Position numbers and translations under genes: made by a program
From: Hyparrhenia diplandra
Taxonomy: Eukaryota; Streptophyta; Magnoliopsida; Poales; Poaceae
DNA: 64,000 bases
Direction of reading: 5' to 3'
Assembly (NCBI GenBank): GCA_015847255.1
Contig: JADLZK010006520.1
Span: 62,001 to 126,000 of the forward strand
Shown here: positions 46,886-58,440 of the stretch, one piece after another
Layout of the letters: each line of letters starts with the position of its first letter
Numbering within the stretch: position 1 is the first letter of the stretch
Notes under the pieces: generated by a model
Seen by the model: only the letters and a program-made list of their open reading frames with translations
What the model was told of the DNA's origin: nothing
The model's database searches: none

Positions 46886-47176
46886 ACTGTTGCAGGATCA
46901 ATATGGTAGTAAGACTTAATGTTGTGGTAGTAATACTTATGGTTGCGGGATGAAGATTTACTCTCGTGGAAAGGCTCATACATGAAGTTGGTAGTAATTC
47001 TTACGATTGCGGGATGAATATTTACTCTCGCGGGAAGGCTTGGTAGTAATACTTACGGTTGCGGAATCAGTCTAGTAGTAAAACTTACGCTTCGGAGACG
47101 GTCGCCGGAGTTGACGTTGGATCCACCGCCGCTCTAAATAGTATTTAGCGCCTACAGGTACCAAATAGCGCAGTCC
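46886..47176. other. Right segment of E3
   Basis: Three or four loose repeats of GGTAGTAATACTTACGGTTG CGGGATGAA-type sequence with TTTACTCTCG(T/C)G, then the terminal inverted repeat. No gene. Confidence 0.55.
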
Positions 47177-47234
47177 TATATATATATATATATAGGACTG
47201 CGCTATTTGGTACCTGTAGGCGCTAAATACTATT
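47137..47234. repeat. Perfect 98 bp palindrome joining E3 and E4
   Basis: Arms of 40 bp (47137-47176 and 47195-47234) are exact reverse complements around (TA)9 at 47177-47194. Each arm also contains a smaller hairpin (TATTTGGTACCT / AGGCGCTAAATA). Confidence 0.95.
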
Positions 47235-47661
47235 GGGGCAGCGTCGGTTGGGGAAGGCCACTACGCCACTGCGGTCGCCGTTGGGGTCAGGATATCGGGG
47301 ATGATGTCCGCTGCCGGGCGTCGTTCGAGTGGAGCAGGGAAGCCATGGCGGTGTGGAAGCAGCGGTTGGAGTGACAGCTGGGGAAGGAGCAACTGCGCTG
47401 GTGGGACGGCATGTGGTCCAACACGATGAATGTCGTTGTCTGCTTGTTAAAATAGACAAGAGAGAATTAATGAGAGACAATCACGGAGCAATGAAATGCC
47501 GAATTGGTTTATGTTTGATTGCCAATAATTCTCCTGGAGAGAATCGGATATGGTTAGCTCTAGTGCGGTAGTAACAGTTACGGTTGCGTACGGTCACCGG
47601 AGCTGGGCGGCGCGCCGCCGTTGCTCTAAATATTATTAAGAGCACGGCTTCCTAAATAGCA

Positions 47662-47662
<1 letters not shown>
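47195..47662. mobile_element. E4: short (TA)n-edged element, deletion derivative of E3 (468 bp)
   Basis: Left end GGACTGCGCTATTTGGTACC; inverted right end ACTGCTATTTAGGAAGCCGT. It sits between (TA)9 and (TA)37. 47235-47662 is the reverse complement of 28175-28608 with scattered differences, and its left 40 bp equals the inverted right end of E3. So it keeps both E3 ends and lacks the middle. Its size is close to that of Micron elements in rice as I recall them. Confidence 0.75.

Positions 47663-47736
<74 letters not shown>
47663..47736. repeat. (TA)37 microsatellite, right edge of E4
   Basis: Uninterrupted TA repeat. The next bases TTAAATAGTCCCC resemble the family's end motif, so another element could start here. 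Confidence 0.96.
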
Positions 47737-47741
<5 letters not shown>

Positions 47742-50700
47742 TAGTCCCCGAGGCCTCCGCGGCAAGGCCGTCCCACGCGCCAAGGCGAGCCCCTGTCTGC
47801 ACCTGCCCCGCATGCTGAGCGCGCCCCTCCCTGCACCCACACCCGCACGTACCCAGTCAGTCCCACCTTCCCAGGCTTGGAAACCGTTGACCCACACACT
47901 CAAGGTGTTTTTATGGATCTTTTTTCCTCCCGTGAGACTCAGCATGGTCACCCACACTCTAGGCGATTTGTTTTGTGGATCATTTTCTTTCCTCCTGTGA
48001 GACTCGCATGGCATGTTTGTCAAGCCGTTTTATTAGTGACCATGATATTAATAGATATTGACTAGCCTGTTTTTTATTGGTCAAAGTAATCTTTACATGT
48101 TAGATTAGTGGCACAAATATTGAGCAGTTGATCACAAATATTTTCCACCACAAAACAGACCAAATTTCATTTTTCATTACTCACGGAAGTTTGAAAATGC
48201 AAAGCAAAAACTCTTCGCACCAGCAAGAAGAACATATATTGAGCAGAAATACACCAGGCAAAAACAATGACTAGTGTGAATGTAAATATTTGTATAAACA
48301 TCATTGGTAACAAACATAATTCTAATTTGTTCTCCATCCATTCCATGATCGTACTTTCTTGTATAAAGTCCCATGATTGTCTAATCCGTTTGGTCGTCAC
48401 TTACACGGTGGCCTTCTTGGCAATGAGACCATGGATAATAACATGCTGAATAGATATGCAATTAGGCAATTGTTCCCCGAACTGAACTACTAAATTGTGG
48501 TCTCAACTCCCAACTGACCATCACCAATTCATATTTAGAATTTGAATCTTCATGGCCATCAGGTATGTCACTACTAAAAAAAAAAAAAAAAACGACCAAG
48601 CAATCACAAGAGTCACTTTGGGAAATAGCCATGCTGAAATGCGTGAGAACTAGATAATAAATGACAATTAATAATACTAAAATGTCAAAACTATCACAAC
48701 TGGGTATGTTGCAGAGCAGAAGCATGAAGAACATGTTGAGCATGGTCTGTAAGCAATGCACGGTCCATCAACAATGCAATCATAAAGGATTCCAAGCTAT
48801 AAATACAAGATAAATTCGGGGATAGTACAACTTACTAATAAATTTGGGTTTTAACGGGAGATGAATCAAACAAATCGCATTTAAAACCATAAAAACTTTT
48901 TTCTGCCAAGAACACAATTTTTAGGTAAAATGAATCACCAAAAGAAGATTGCAGTACACTTCGCAGTTTATTATGAAGTCTCCAATTAGGATCACAAGTA
49001 CTGGGTTCCAACAACACATAGACCAAATTATACTACTTTTTTTTATTAGGAAAAAAAAACTAATACATCCACTCTTCTCTCGCCCCTCTAATGGCTGCCA
49101 CAATTGATTCACCTATCAAATCAAAAAGAACTTCATGAGTAATAACACAATAAGACATACAGCTTACTGTATAGCAAGCATTGATATTATAAGCTTGCAC
49201 TTGCACTTTTCATTATAGCCGGCACCATAGAGGAACTAATTTGGGTCTTAGTCAGAGTGATCTCATAATGCACCTCGAAGCAACACACCATCCATGCTGA
49301 TGCTTTGCATCTCAAAGAGCTATAGGCTATATTAGATTACCAATGTGCTCAACACAATAAAATTATTTTCTATTGTTAAAACCTCCAAAATAAATCTAAT
49401 ATTTGTTTGAATTATCTGATATAGCAGTAATAGTTTTTCTGACTTATAATCCATTGCAGAATACACAGTACATTAAGGGGATGACATCCACTAACCATCC
49501 AAATATGATATACAATTACAGGACCTTCAAGCTAGCACAAATGGTAGATACTCTAAAATGGTTAAAGATAAACATAGTTACTAAATATAGATTATACACC
49601 AATGTTTCAGAAACTAGTTGTGCCAAAAAAACAACCAGTCCACAACACCGAAGGCACAAAGACCACAGACATATACAGAAATAGCTTCTAGATATCTGGC
49701 ATTGCATAGAGAAAAAGAAAGGAGCTGTAGTCCAAACACTGAAGCAAGAAAGAACAAGATAAATCAAAATTGGAGAGATCAGAAAGGAAAAGTAGTGCTG
49801 AATTTTTTAAGGCTAACTATTATATTTGCATGACAAAGGTAAGTTCAGATTTATTTATAACATTTTATATTACTACAGTGCTGGTCAAAATTTGTGGAAG
49901 CCTGACAGAGCAATGGTTCCATGGTTTTGAGATGTTCACTTATTTTTTTACAAAGATTAGTGAACTGGATTTATTGATTAAGGAGGAAATAGCTATGGTA
50001 TCTACGGTTCTTTATTCAAAAAATAGAAAGTGCGAGAAAACAAAACATGGATAGGAAGGAGATAACAACAATATGAATAACACACTAGCAACCGGTAAGA
50101 TTAAACAAGCAAAAAATATAATAATGTGGGAAAACAAGACCTTCTCTGCAAGCGGTCGAGGGGAGTAGCTGGTGAGGGCTGCTGCAGAAGGGGAACACCT
50201 CTGATCTGGAAAGGCAAAAAAAAAAAAAAAAAAAAAAAAAAAACAACAAACAAGACTGAAAAAAAAAATATTGACTCTTAATAGGCTAGACGTTTTCATA
50301 ATTTTGATAGTATAGTGGACTTTCAGAACAGCATGATGATCCCGGGGAATGACCAATGTTAAGTACATATACATCCAAAAAGAAGGTTACTGCAATTTGT
50401 CTCTAAATCGGTCGATCAAGATTGTAAAGGCTATATTAAGCTAAAAAACCAGGTACCTTAAGATTGCTATAACCGAACTACAGAAGCTGGTATTGTCCTA
50501 TAAAAATTTACAGTAGAAAACTAATATGGGCTTGACAGAACTGAGTCAGGAGAAATAGAAAGGGTCTGCAATTGATAAAAAAATTTAAGTTTGGATGAAC
50601 AATTAAGTATTTTTTAATCCTATTACAAATGGTGCTCTAAACAGGTTTATTGCAATGGGAAAATAAGTCTTTGGCCTAAAAAGAAAATGACAACTAAATT

Positions 50701-52287
50701 GAATTTACAGGTTCATTACATGAAACAGTGAAAACATATGAAAACTGTTTGGTTCAGTAAAAATTGTAAATACTTTCAAGAATAGTTTGTGTCTAGGTAC
50801 TAATATGATGTTTGTACAAAACAAAATCTATCTTTAGAAGTAACTTTGGGGAAGGAAAATAGCAAAACAAAAGTTACACAAGCAGGCATAGCTGCAGTAA
50901 GAACAAATCAAAAACTTGAATAAAACAAATGACCATTCCAATCCAAAACCACTTTAGATGATGGACAGATCATAAGCAAAATCTTAAATGTTTAAATGTA
51001 TCATTAGTGTGCCTTTGTAGGATACACATAGTTGTGACCATATGTATCAAAAAAATGTTAACAACAACAGTTCGATTTTCAAAGCACATTGATTCTTGAG
51101 TTGGATTCCACCTGGTAGGTGCCAATACAAATGCTATACAATAATACAAACAAACATGGCACAGCATGGCAGGTGCCAATGCGAAAAAAATGATTCCATG
51201 ATTAGCTCAGTGTGATATCCGATCCATTTCTTCATAGTTCCTATAACTAGCATATAATGTTTCAAAAAGAATAAAGAATTATCTTTGCAACCATGAGTAT
51301 TACCAAATATATAAAAAAAAAATAGTGATGGGCTGATGGCATAATAATCTGAAACATTAGCTGAACAAAAACTGAAAAGAGACTAGCATGTCATATAGCT
51401 CTGCAGAACAATTAGTATTTGTGTTCTATTTTGCAAGAAATACAATCACCAATCTGGAAAAAGAATCTCACGAAACAAATCTAATCAGACATGAGTTTGG
51501 TGGAATATATATCATACCTTGGTGTACGAGCTGTTTGATGGTACATCCATAAGTCCTTGACCCCAAAGGAAAATTAGAATTGAACTGGATGCATCTGCAT
51601 CGTACCATCACATCTATAGCGCTGCAAATTGAGTCAATTCTTCCAGAAAGCGCACAGAACATCAACAAATGAAAGTAGGCTCTGAGTCATCCATGTTGAT
51701 TCTGCAAGAGAAAAAGAATATCCAGAATTAGTTTACTGGTTAGCAACGAGATCAGCTAGAACTAATTGTAGAAAACTCTTCTCGATATATAGTTAAAACA
51801 CCATATATTGCCAAACATATATGATATATCAGACAGCTGACTATCCATTTATTTAGAGTAAAAAAGTTTTCATTACCAGCATATAGGTTTACATACAGAA
51901 CCAGTGGAGTATACAAATGCTAAAAAGCATTTTATATTTACTAGGAAATATGCCCGTGTGTTGCAACAGGAAAAATGCGAAATACATATTTTAAAAGCTA
52001 GTTAAAGAATTGGCTTTAGTTGTATACATATGAGATAATACTGAAATGCATGTGGTAGCTTCTGGAAAGAAAAGATTATCACTTCTAGCTCGAAATCTAG
52101 TTTTTGTGTACCATGTCAAGGCTTTGCCATATTCATCTCATATGAATTGAAAATTAGAGAAAAAAAAAATATCAGTCCTAAATACAAGCGAAGCGATGCA
52201 GCGATAGGAACATGGAAGTGCACTACACCAAGGGGACAAGATTCCTGAACTTTGCTGCTTGCACGCCCTTTATCTGCTGGCCAAGAT
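47737..52287. other. AT-rich region without a recognisable gene
   Basis: 47890-48010 has a ~65 bp imperfect direct repeat (TTTTTTCCTCCCGTGAGACT and TTTCTTTCCTCCTGTGAGAC). An A28 run lies at 50216-50243, perhaps a retroposed tail. 51940-51980 has ATGCCCGTGTGTTGCAACAG, a phrase often found at ends of grass repeats. Short frames show no domain. Confidence 0.45.
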
Positions 52288-52592
52288 CACTACTACTAAT
52301 AGCTTCTATAGGGGCGCTCATTTGGAACATTAGGGGCGGTTTTCGAAACCGCCCCTAAACTCCGTTCCTACAGTGACATCACTGTAGGGGCGGTTTCTCT
52401 GAGCCGCCCCCTTACTGTGATCACTGTAGGAGCGGCTAATAAGACCAACCGCCCCTTACTTTGTGGCTTTCATTAGGGCGGCTCAATATAAAACCGCCCC
52501 TACTCAAGAAATACTATAGGGCGGTTGTTTTCTAAAAACCGCCCCTAAAAGGAAAGACTGTAGGGGCGGTTGAATCTAAAACCGCCCCTAAA
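52288..52592. repeat. CACTA terminus and subterminal palindromes
   Basis: After the CACTA motif, TTAGGGGCGGTT…AACCGCCCCTAA at 52330-52358 has perfect 12 bp arms. Five more, less perfect copies follow to 52592. In CACTA elements such repeats bind the element's own protein. Confidence 0.88.
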
Positions 52593-53055
52593 CTGGATTT
52601 GGCGCAAAAAAAAAATTCAAAACTGAAATATATATAGCTGCCTCTATAAACATCTATAATTCACAATTCTCACAATATATGTACATATTATATTCAATAA
52701 ACATCTATAATTCACAATTCTCACAATATATATACATATTATATTCAATAAACATCTATAATTCACATAACTCACAAAGTATCATCTCCATTATTCAATC
52801 TTACAATAAACATTCATTATTCACATAAGTTACAAGTTCAATCTCATCTCTTAGTTCACCTCCCTATTGCTAGCCTTTCCCACTCACAAAAATGTTGAAG
52901 TTGTGGATTCTTCTGCAACTTCGAAGTACGATGAAGGTAGCAACCTTTTTGGATGTATAGCATGATCTAATATGAAGTCACAAAGGCCAACCACGAGTTC
53001 CAATAGGTCATCATCTCGGTAAGGGTCCCCTTTTGTCCCTACCCGACGTCCTCGC
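52593..53055. repeat. AT-rich CACTA 3' region with short direct repeat
   Basis: AAACATCTATAATTCACAAT TCTCACAATATAT occurs at about 52648 and 52709, then partly at 52750 and 52806. No gene. Confidence 0.55.
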
Positions 53056-54230
53056 CTACACAATTAGGAGATAATAAAAAGTTAGCCTATATATAGAAAC
53101 ACATAGTGAGCATATACATAGAGAGAAAGGAATGAGCATATATACCAAGTCCGGGTGTCTCAGGTACGAAAGGCTGTTACTCATCGCCATGCATACGTAA
53201 TATCCACAGTGAACACTTCCAGGCTTTTGCTTGGCACACTTGTGTATATATAAAATTGTTAGCAAATGCATTTGAGATTATGCAGTACTGAGGTAGGTCA
53301 TACTTACACAAGTATCTGTTTTGACGCACAGCTCACCCTTCATTCTGGCAAGATGTCTCCCATTCAACTTTTTAACATACCAACGGTATGCCCTGTTGAA
53401 ATTGATATTCACAAATACAACATGTTAGTATGTGACAAAAAAAAGTTAGGAGGTTATATTGAATCATATAAGAGGATTGTCGTTATTTATACGATTTGAG
53501 AATTGCTATGAAGTCGAATAATATGCGGCCGGAGTGCAAAGTGAATCCAAAACCCACGCGACGCGATCCCGACATCGACACATATAGCGATCCAGTGGTT
53601 ACTGCATAAATTCAATCAGAGGAAAACGATAAGCTCATTTGCGTATAATATGTATTAACCAACCTTTATATACAGATTGAACTTACCCGAAGTGGTATGG
53701 TAGCCATATACTATGATTGTTTTCGAGATTTTTGAAAGACACGGCTAAGTATGCCGCCATGTTAATGGTTTGCGTCCTTCATTGCCTTACGCCGGATTTT
53801 CTCTTTCTCCTCCACGGTCTCTCCACCCGCTAAGTATTTGCTATCCGGTTTCCATTGCTTAGGAAATGCAAAGCGTGTTTGTGCTATTTGTCGAGGATCC
53901 ATGTATGCATGTTTGGACACTGAACTTTGTTTTGCAAGGTGCGCTTGCATACTAAAAGAGATCGATTAGGTTAGTTACAACGTTATCAAAATATCGCAAT
54001 CATAACATATTAAGAGAGAAAAGGACTTACATGCAGTAGATGTGAACTAGATTAATGTCCATTTCACCGAGGTGATACAATGCATGCATGTCGCCGAAAG
54101 TGAAGGCAATCTCACCACCGGGTGCACCGAGAAGGCCATCGGGGTAGGTCAATGTTATCTCGGTTATGTCCGTCCTCTCGGATACCAACAAGTACCAATC
54201 ATGAAACTTTTTCATTCCACGTGGCATCTT
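53056..54230 (-). pseudogene. Ulp1-like cysteine protease part of the second CACTA gene
   Basis: Reading down: MKKFHDWYLLVSERTDITEI and FTFGDMHALYHLGEMDINLV (54027-54227), QSSVSKHAYMDPRQIAQTRF AFPKQWKPDS (53762-53950), then HWIAICVDVG near 53590 (the His-Trp of the protease fold), and finally KQKPGSVHCGYYVCMAM (53056-53271), which carries the catalytic Cys. This C-terminal Ulp1/C48 domain is common in second genes of grass CACTA elements; its role in transposition is unclear. Introns or frame changes separate the pieces. Confidence 0.7.
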
Positions 54231-56132
54231 CGCATGACATCGTTTGGTAGGAATATCTTGCCTCTTTCATAATTTTTCGGGTAGTTCCTTGACCATCGAT
54301 TCTTCCAACATCGGGATACTTTTGGCGGAAAGTGATTGGATTTGAAGGGTCGGTACGTCTGCTACTTCTTTGACTTGGTTCGTGGGTTTGGCGATCATGG
54401 GCGAACCACACGGACACCAACGAGACGTCCTTCATCGGCACAAAGACGGGCCTGCAATGGATTGGATGCTTTTTCCTAAGCTCGACTCCTCCCAAAAATC
54501 CTCCTCGATGCCATAACTTGTTCGGTGACGAAAGGCCCTCGGGCGGAAGCCGCATGTCCGGAATTTCTTTGCTTCTCTTTACCCCGAAGTTTCTTTTGGA
54601 GGCACCTCTGTTTCTTTTGGAGGCACCTCTGCTTTCTTTTCGAGGCACCTCCGTTTCAACCGGAGTTTCTTTTGAAGGCACCCGCCTCGTAGGGACGTGG
54701 AGAAGAGTGTGGCATCTCAAGCATTTGTCGGTCACGAGGAGGGGGTGTGGCATCTCGGGCATTTCTTCATCACGTGTTGGTGAAAGTATCTCCCCCTCCT
54801 CGATAACTCCTTCTAGCCGTGGAAAATTGGGTGGGGGAGGCGAAGAACCGGTTAATACGATGTCTCGTTTGTGCGGAGGATGAACCGCCGAATGCATTGC
54901 CCGAGTTTGGACAATCCCTCGAGAGTCGGGTGGTCAAGGTCATAATCCATGTAATGGGGCTCCACGCTATGCACCTCGACCCTAGTGTAGTCCTGCTTAG
55001 GGATAGGCTTACCGTGCCCACCCCTGGGGGATGTGCCACACCCGTTGCGGCAAGCTTGACAACTTGAGGCCCTTCCGACGAGAACCACACATTGGCAACT
55101 AGTTGGTTCCCCGTATCGCGATCGATGGGGGTTGTGCCTGCGGTGGAACCTTGGCGCTAGGAACTTCAGGAGGGCTCGACCTGCAAGTTGGGCCGGCGGG
55201 TTCGTGACGACCCTCTTTCCTCGGCGCCCGCTACCATGGCCATGACTGTGCTTTCAAGTTCCGACGCTTTCGGTCTCTACCATGCTTCTTGTATGTGTGC
55301 TGGTCCTCTTCAAAGCCATGTCTCCAGGTTGTTCTTTTCCCTATGCCCCTGGTGCGCCCAGGGTGCTCGGCGTTTCCCAAGGCAAGTGTCATTTCGTCCT
55401 TCTCTCGGAAGGTTTGAATGAGCCCTTCTCCTTTCCTTGACCGTATTCCAATATCTTTGATACTACCTCTTGAGTCTCGGTTTGTCAAACTTAAGGGAAG
55501 AACCGGACGATGCGGTACTCGGCATGTATCCAATTCCTTGACCGTAGGCCAAAGTTCTGCCACAGGAATCCCAGCCGCTTCCGCCTCTTCGTCCCTCTTC
55601 CGGAAAGTCTTTTACGCTGCAAAGTATCCACCCGAAACCTAAATGGGTAGGGTGTATGTTCTTCTTAGCTAGCTCATTTATTCGCACGCGAGGGCCAATG
55701 CTTCCGCCGTAGTCTTTTGAGCCACAAGGTCGTCCCATTGACTCGAAGTTATGTTCCCATACTTGTGAAATGGCGTTTTGCCCTGTTGGATATATTTGGT
55801 GTTGAGCTCACACCTCCAACGTCCGAATATCTCCCCATTGTCCTAAAGGCTTGGCGTTTCCACGGCCTCCTACGTACCGGATGGAAAACACGAAATTGAC
55901 TAACAAAGCTTGTTCCATAGGCCTCTCTTTGTCTCGTCCGGTATTTCGGCCATGATGGGATATTTGGGTTCAACCGATCTCTAACAAGGGCGCCCATCGA
56001 ATTATGGAATCTTGCCCTCATCTTCTCGGTGACGGATGTCCCTCCCGAACCGACCTCCTTTATCACATAGACCACGTCCTTGTGAGGATACCGGTTTGGT
56101 TTTCTTATCCCTCCTCGTTTCCTCTTTGGCAC
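54199..56132 (-). pseudogene. Transposase_24-type part of the second CACTA gene (TNP1-like)
   Basis: Pieces in order: GGIRKPNRYPHKDVVYVIKE, KMRARFHNSMGALVRDRL and FHPVRRRPWKRQAFRTMGRY (55749-56132); NIHPTHLGFGWI (55463-55738); REKDEMTLALGNAEHPGRTR GIGKRTTWRHGFEEDQHTYK (55231-55563). These fit the plant En/Spm Transposase_24 region. 54199-54897 is a Lys/Arg/Glu-rich linker containing repeated short units (KRNRGASKRN), followed by LRKKHPIHCRPVFVPMKDVS. Frame changes occur at each junction. Confidence 0.7.
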
Positions 56133-56299
56133 CGAGGTTGTGGTCGTGTCTGGGGTTCGGGAGCGAGTCGGTATTGTTCACCTACGTGGCATGTGCCTCT
56201 TCTCTTTGTTGCTCTCCGGTGCCTTCAACGAAGCGTCGCGGACGCCGGCGTTGTCGTTTTGGAGGAGATTCATCATGGACCTATGTACACGGGAGGCCA

Positions 56300-56630
56300 A
56301 AGTGTTAATGGTAGTGACATGATAAAAGCATTAGCAAAAATTGATTACTAAGGCTTTGTGTCTCTACCTCGTTCTCCTCGTTCCGCTGGTCAAAGTCTTT
56401 GTCCAGGTTGTCCTCGGTGGGCCTATGCGGGTTCACGTGGGAAAGGATCCTCGGGACTTACATATCCCTCCTCGAGAACCCTCGCCCGTCATCATCTTCA
56501 TCGAGTTGTCATCATCCTCTCCTTCTCTTCCCTCTTCTTCATCCGCTGAAGCGGATCAATTGTATCTTTCATCGCGGCTATACTCTTGTCTAGCGTGCGT
56601 GGAACTTCGTTGAAAGTCATGGCATGAGGC
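56300..56630 (-). pseudogene. Probable start of the second CACTA gene
   Basis: Minus frame MTFNEVPRTLDKSIAAMKDT near 56620-56560, followed by an acidic EGEDDDNSMKMMTGEG stretch, ending before an intron-like AT-rich part. The start is uncertain. Confidence 0.35.
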
Positions 56631-57160
56631 TCTCCCTCTTCAATGGGTTTCCGTGCTCAAGGCTACGGGTGCACTTGTCTCTTTGTGGGGGACATTTTCT
56701 GATTTAGTCTAGTACAAAAAAAAAGATTTGGCGTTAGATATGCCAGTAGGGTCCTAGTTTCATGAAGGAATAAAATGACAGTAGTGGTTTGCTCTCAAAT
56801 TAGCGGGTTCACTATCATGTAGTCTCAGTTCACCCTTTTGTATCATCAAGCAAAAAACTAGTATAAACATTAGAGGCCTCGGATAGATGTCAATCATCAT
56901 TTGATCATGTACTTGGAGCATAAGGGCATCGAACGAAAAAAGGTAATGAAGGTAATGTAGGGCAAAAGCTAGCAATGATGGCGAGTTCCTCACAAGTTCA
57001 TGATCATCGAGGTTATATTTTTTATGGAATGTGATAATTTCATCATTGGCCAAAGGAGGAGAGGAGGACAAATACAAAAAGGGTTATCATATAAAAACAG
57101 TGAGCACATAGAAGGACGGTGACCATATAAAAACCCAAATTATGCCTTGGCGCGAACCAA
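56631..57160. other. AT-rich intron-like DNA of the CACTA element
   Basis: No gene seen. Confidence 0.4.
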
Positions 57161-57640
57161 CCCAAATTACGCCATCAGGCTGCCGAAATTTTTCACCGCG
57201 CGCCGTCAGCTTACCTGCTGCCATCATGATGGCAGCATAGAGGAGGCCATAGAGGGAGAGAGAGAGAGCTTCTGCTCAGCTATAGCAGCATAGCTGCTAC
57301 CATGATGATGGCAGCATAGATCGAGGAGGCCAAGAGAGAAGGTAGGAGAAGAGTGGAGGGAAGAGATGGTAGAGGAGGCTAGAGGGAGAGAGAGCTTCAG
57401 GATACAAGCTGCCATGATGATGGCAGCATAGAGAGGAGGCCAAGAGAGAAGGTGAGAGAAGAGTGGGAGGGAAGAGAAGCTAGAGGAGGGCATAGAGGGA
57501 GAGAGAGAGAGAATCCTTACGCTTAGCCGGGCCAGAGTAAAGATAGGCTGCTGCCATGATGGCAGCATAGAGAGGAGACCAAGAGAGAAGGTGGGAGAAG
57601 AGTGGGAGGGAAGAGAAGCATAGGTAGTGACTGTAGCAAC
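57161..57640. repeat. Degenerate tandem repeat with GCTGCCATGATGGCAGC core
   Basis: Four or more units of GATGGCAGCATAGAGAGGAG then GCCAAGAGAGAAGGTGGGAG with AAGAGTGGGAGGGAAGAG. Spacing is about 70-130 bp. Each starts with a palindromic CTGCCATNATGGCAG core. Confidence 0.8.
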
Positions 57641-58440
57641 ATAGGTGCTGCCATGGCACCATACATGAGCACAATATAATGACAGTGAGCATATAAAAAC
57701 ATGAGCACAATATAATGCCAAATAAAGTAGTTATGAAGACAATTATAGTAGTTGTGTACAAAGTTGACTCAGATTTGCCCCTTTGTCATTTCATCAATTC
57801 TAAACCGGTTGCTTCTAGAAGCCATCCAAGTTTAGAATGTTACAATTATATAGGGCCTTACAATCATCATAGTAAGCCGCCTCGGCTTAAAAGGGTTTGC
57901 ATCATTGCCTATGCCACTCCCTCGGCAATTAGTTTTACAAAGTATATAAAAAGATCATCATTGCATATGCCACAACCTCAGCACTAAGTTTTACAAGTGT
58001 ACAAAAGATCATTACTTCATATGCCCGCCATTATTGCTCAAATAAAGAGAAAGAGATTAAAGAAAATAGTTTCCAAATACATGTGCTCCAAATACCAAGT
58101 GTTTTAGTATGACAAACAACAAATAGGCATCATTAACTTGACAACAAAATACAAAGCTGCAGGTCATTCAAATTAGGACAAGATGGACAAGTAGTAAGAT
58201 GGATTAAAATGCCACTAATTATTTAAGATGGACAAGTAGTAAGATGGATTAAACGGCGAGGTTATTTAGAGGAAAGCGAGGTTACACGGATGATGATGAT
58301 GATTAGTGGACAACTAGTAAGATGGATTAAAGCGTAGGTTATTTAGAGGAAAGCATTTGCTAGAGATGAGATTATGGGGTCTGCTACAAGTAGAAGAGCA
58401 CAACTACATATACAAACCTAATATTTGGCATCACGGGTAG
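57641..58440. other. AT-rich intron-like DNA
   Basis: ACAAGTAGTAAGATGGATTA recurs at 58189, 58231 and 58313 in variant form. No gene. Confidence 0.45.

Larger units (their letters stand above)
28175..47176. mobile_element. E3: (TA)n-edged DNA element, filled by two LTR retrotransposons
   Basis: Left end after (TA)7: CGCTATTTAGGAAGCCGTGC, TCTTAATAATATTTAGAGC. Inverted right end before (TA)9 at 47177: CGCTATTTGGTACCTGTAGG, CGCTAAATACTATTTAGAGC. These align over about 40 bases and end in the same TATTTAGAGC. What remains of E3 itself is 28175-28952, 35926-36986 and 46886-47176, about 2.1 kb. Its left ~434 bases recur inverted in E4. No transposase seen. The boundaries rest on this end-to-end match, which I regard as good but unproven because of the nested insertions. 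Confidence 0.55.

Noticed and set aside
50012..50374. 120-residue frame with a Phe run
   Set aside because: The Phe run is the reverse of the A28 tract; no other coding sign.
52221..52235. CACTACACCAAGGGG as the CACTA terminus
   Set aside because: The motif at 52288 leads directly into the palindromic repeats, so it is the better end. The other may be chance or an older terminus.
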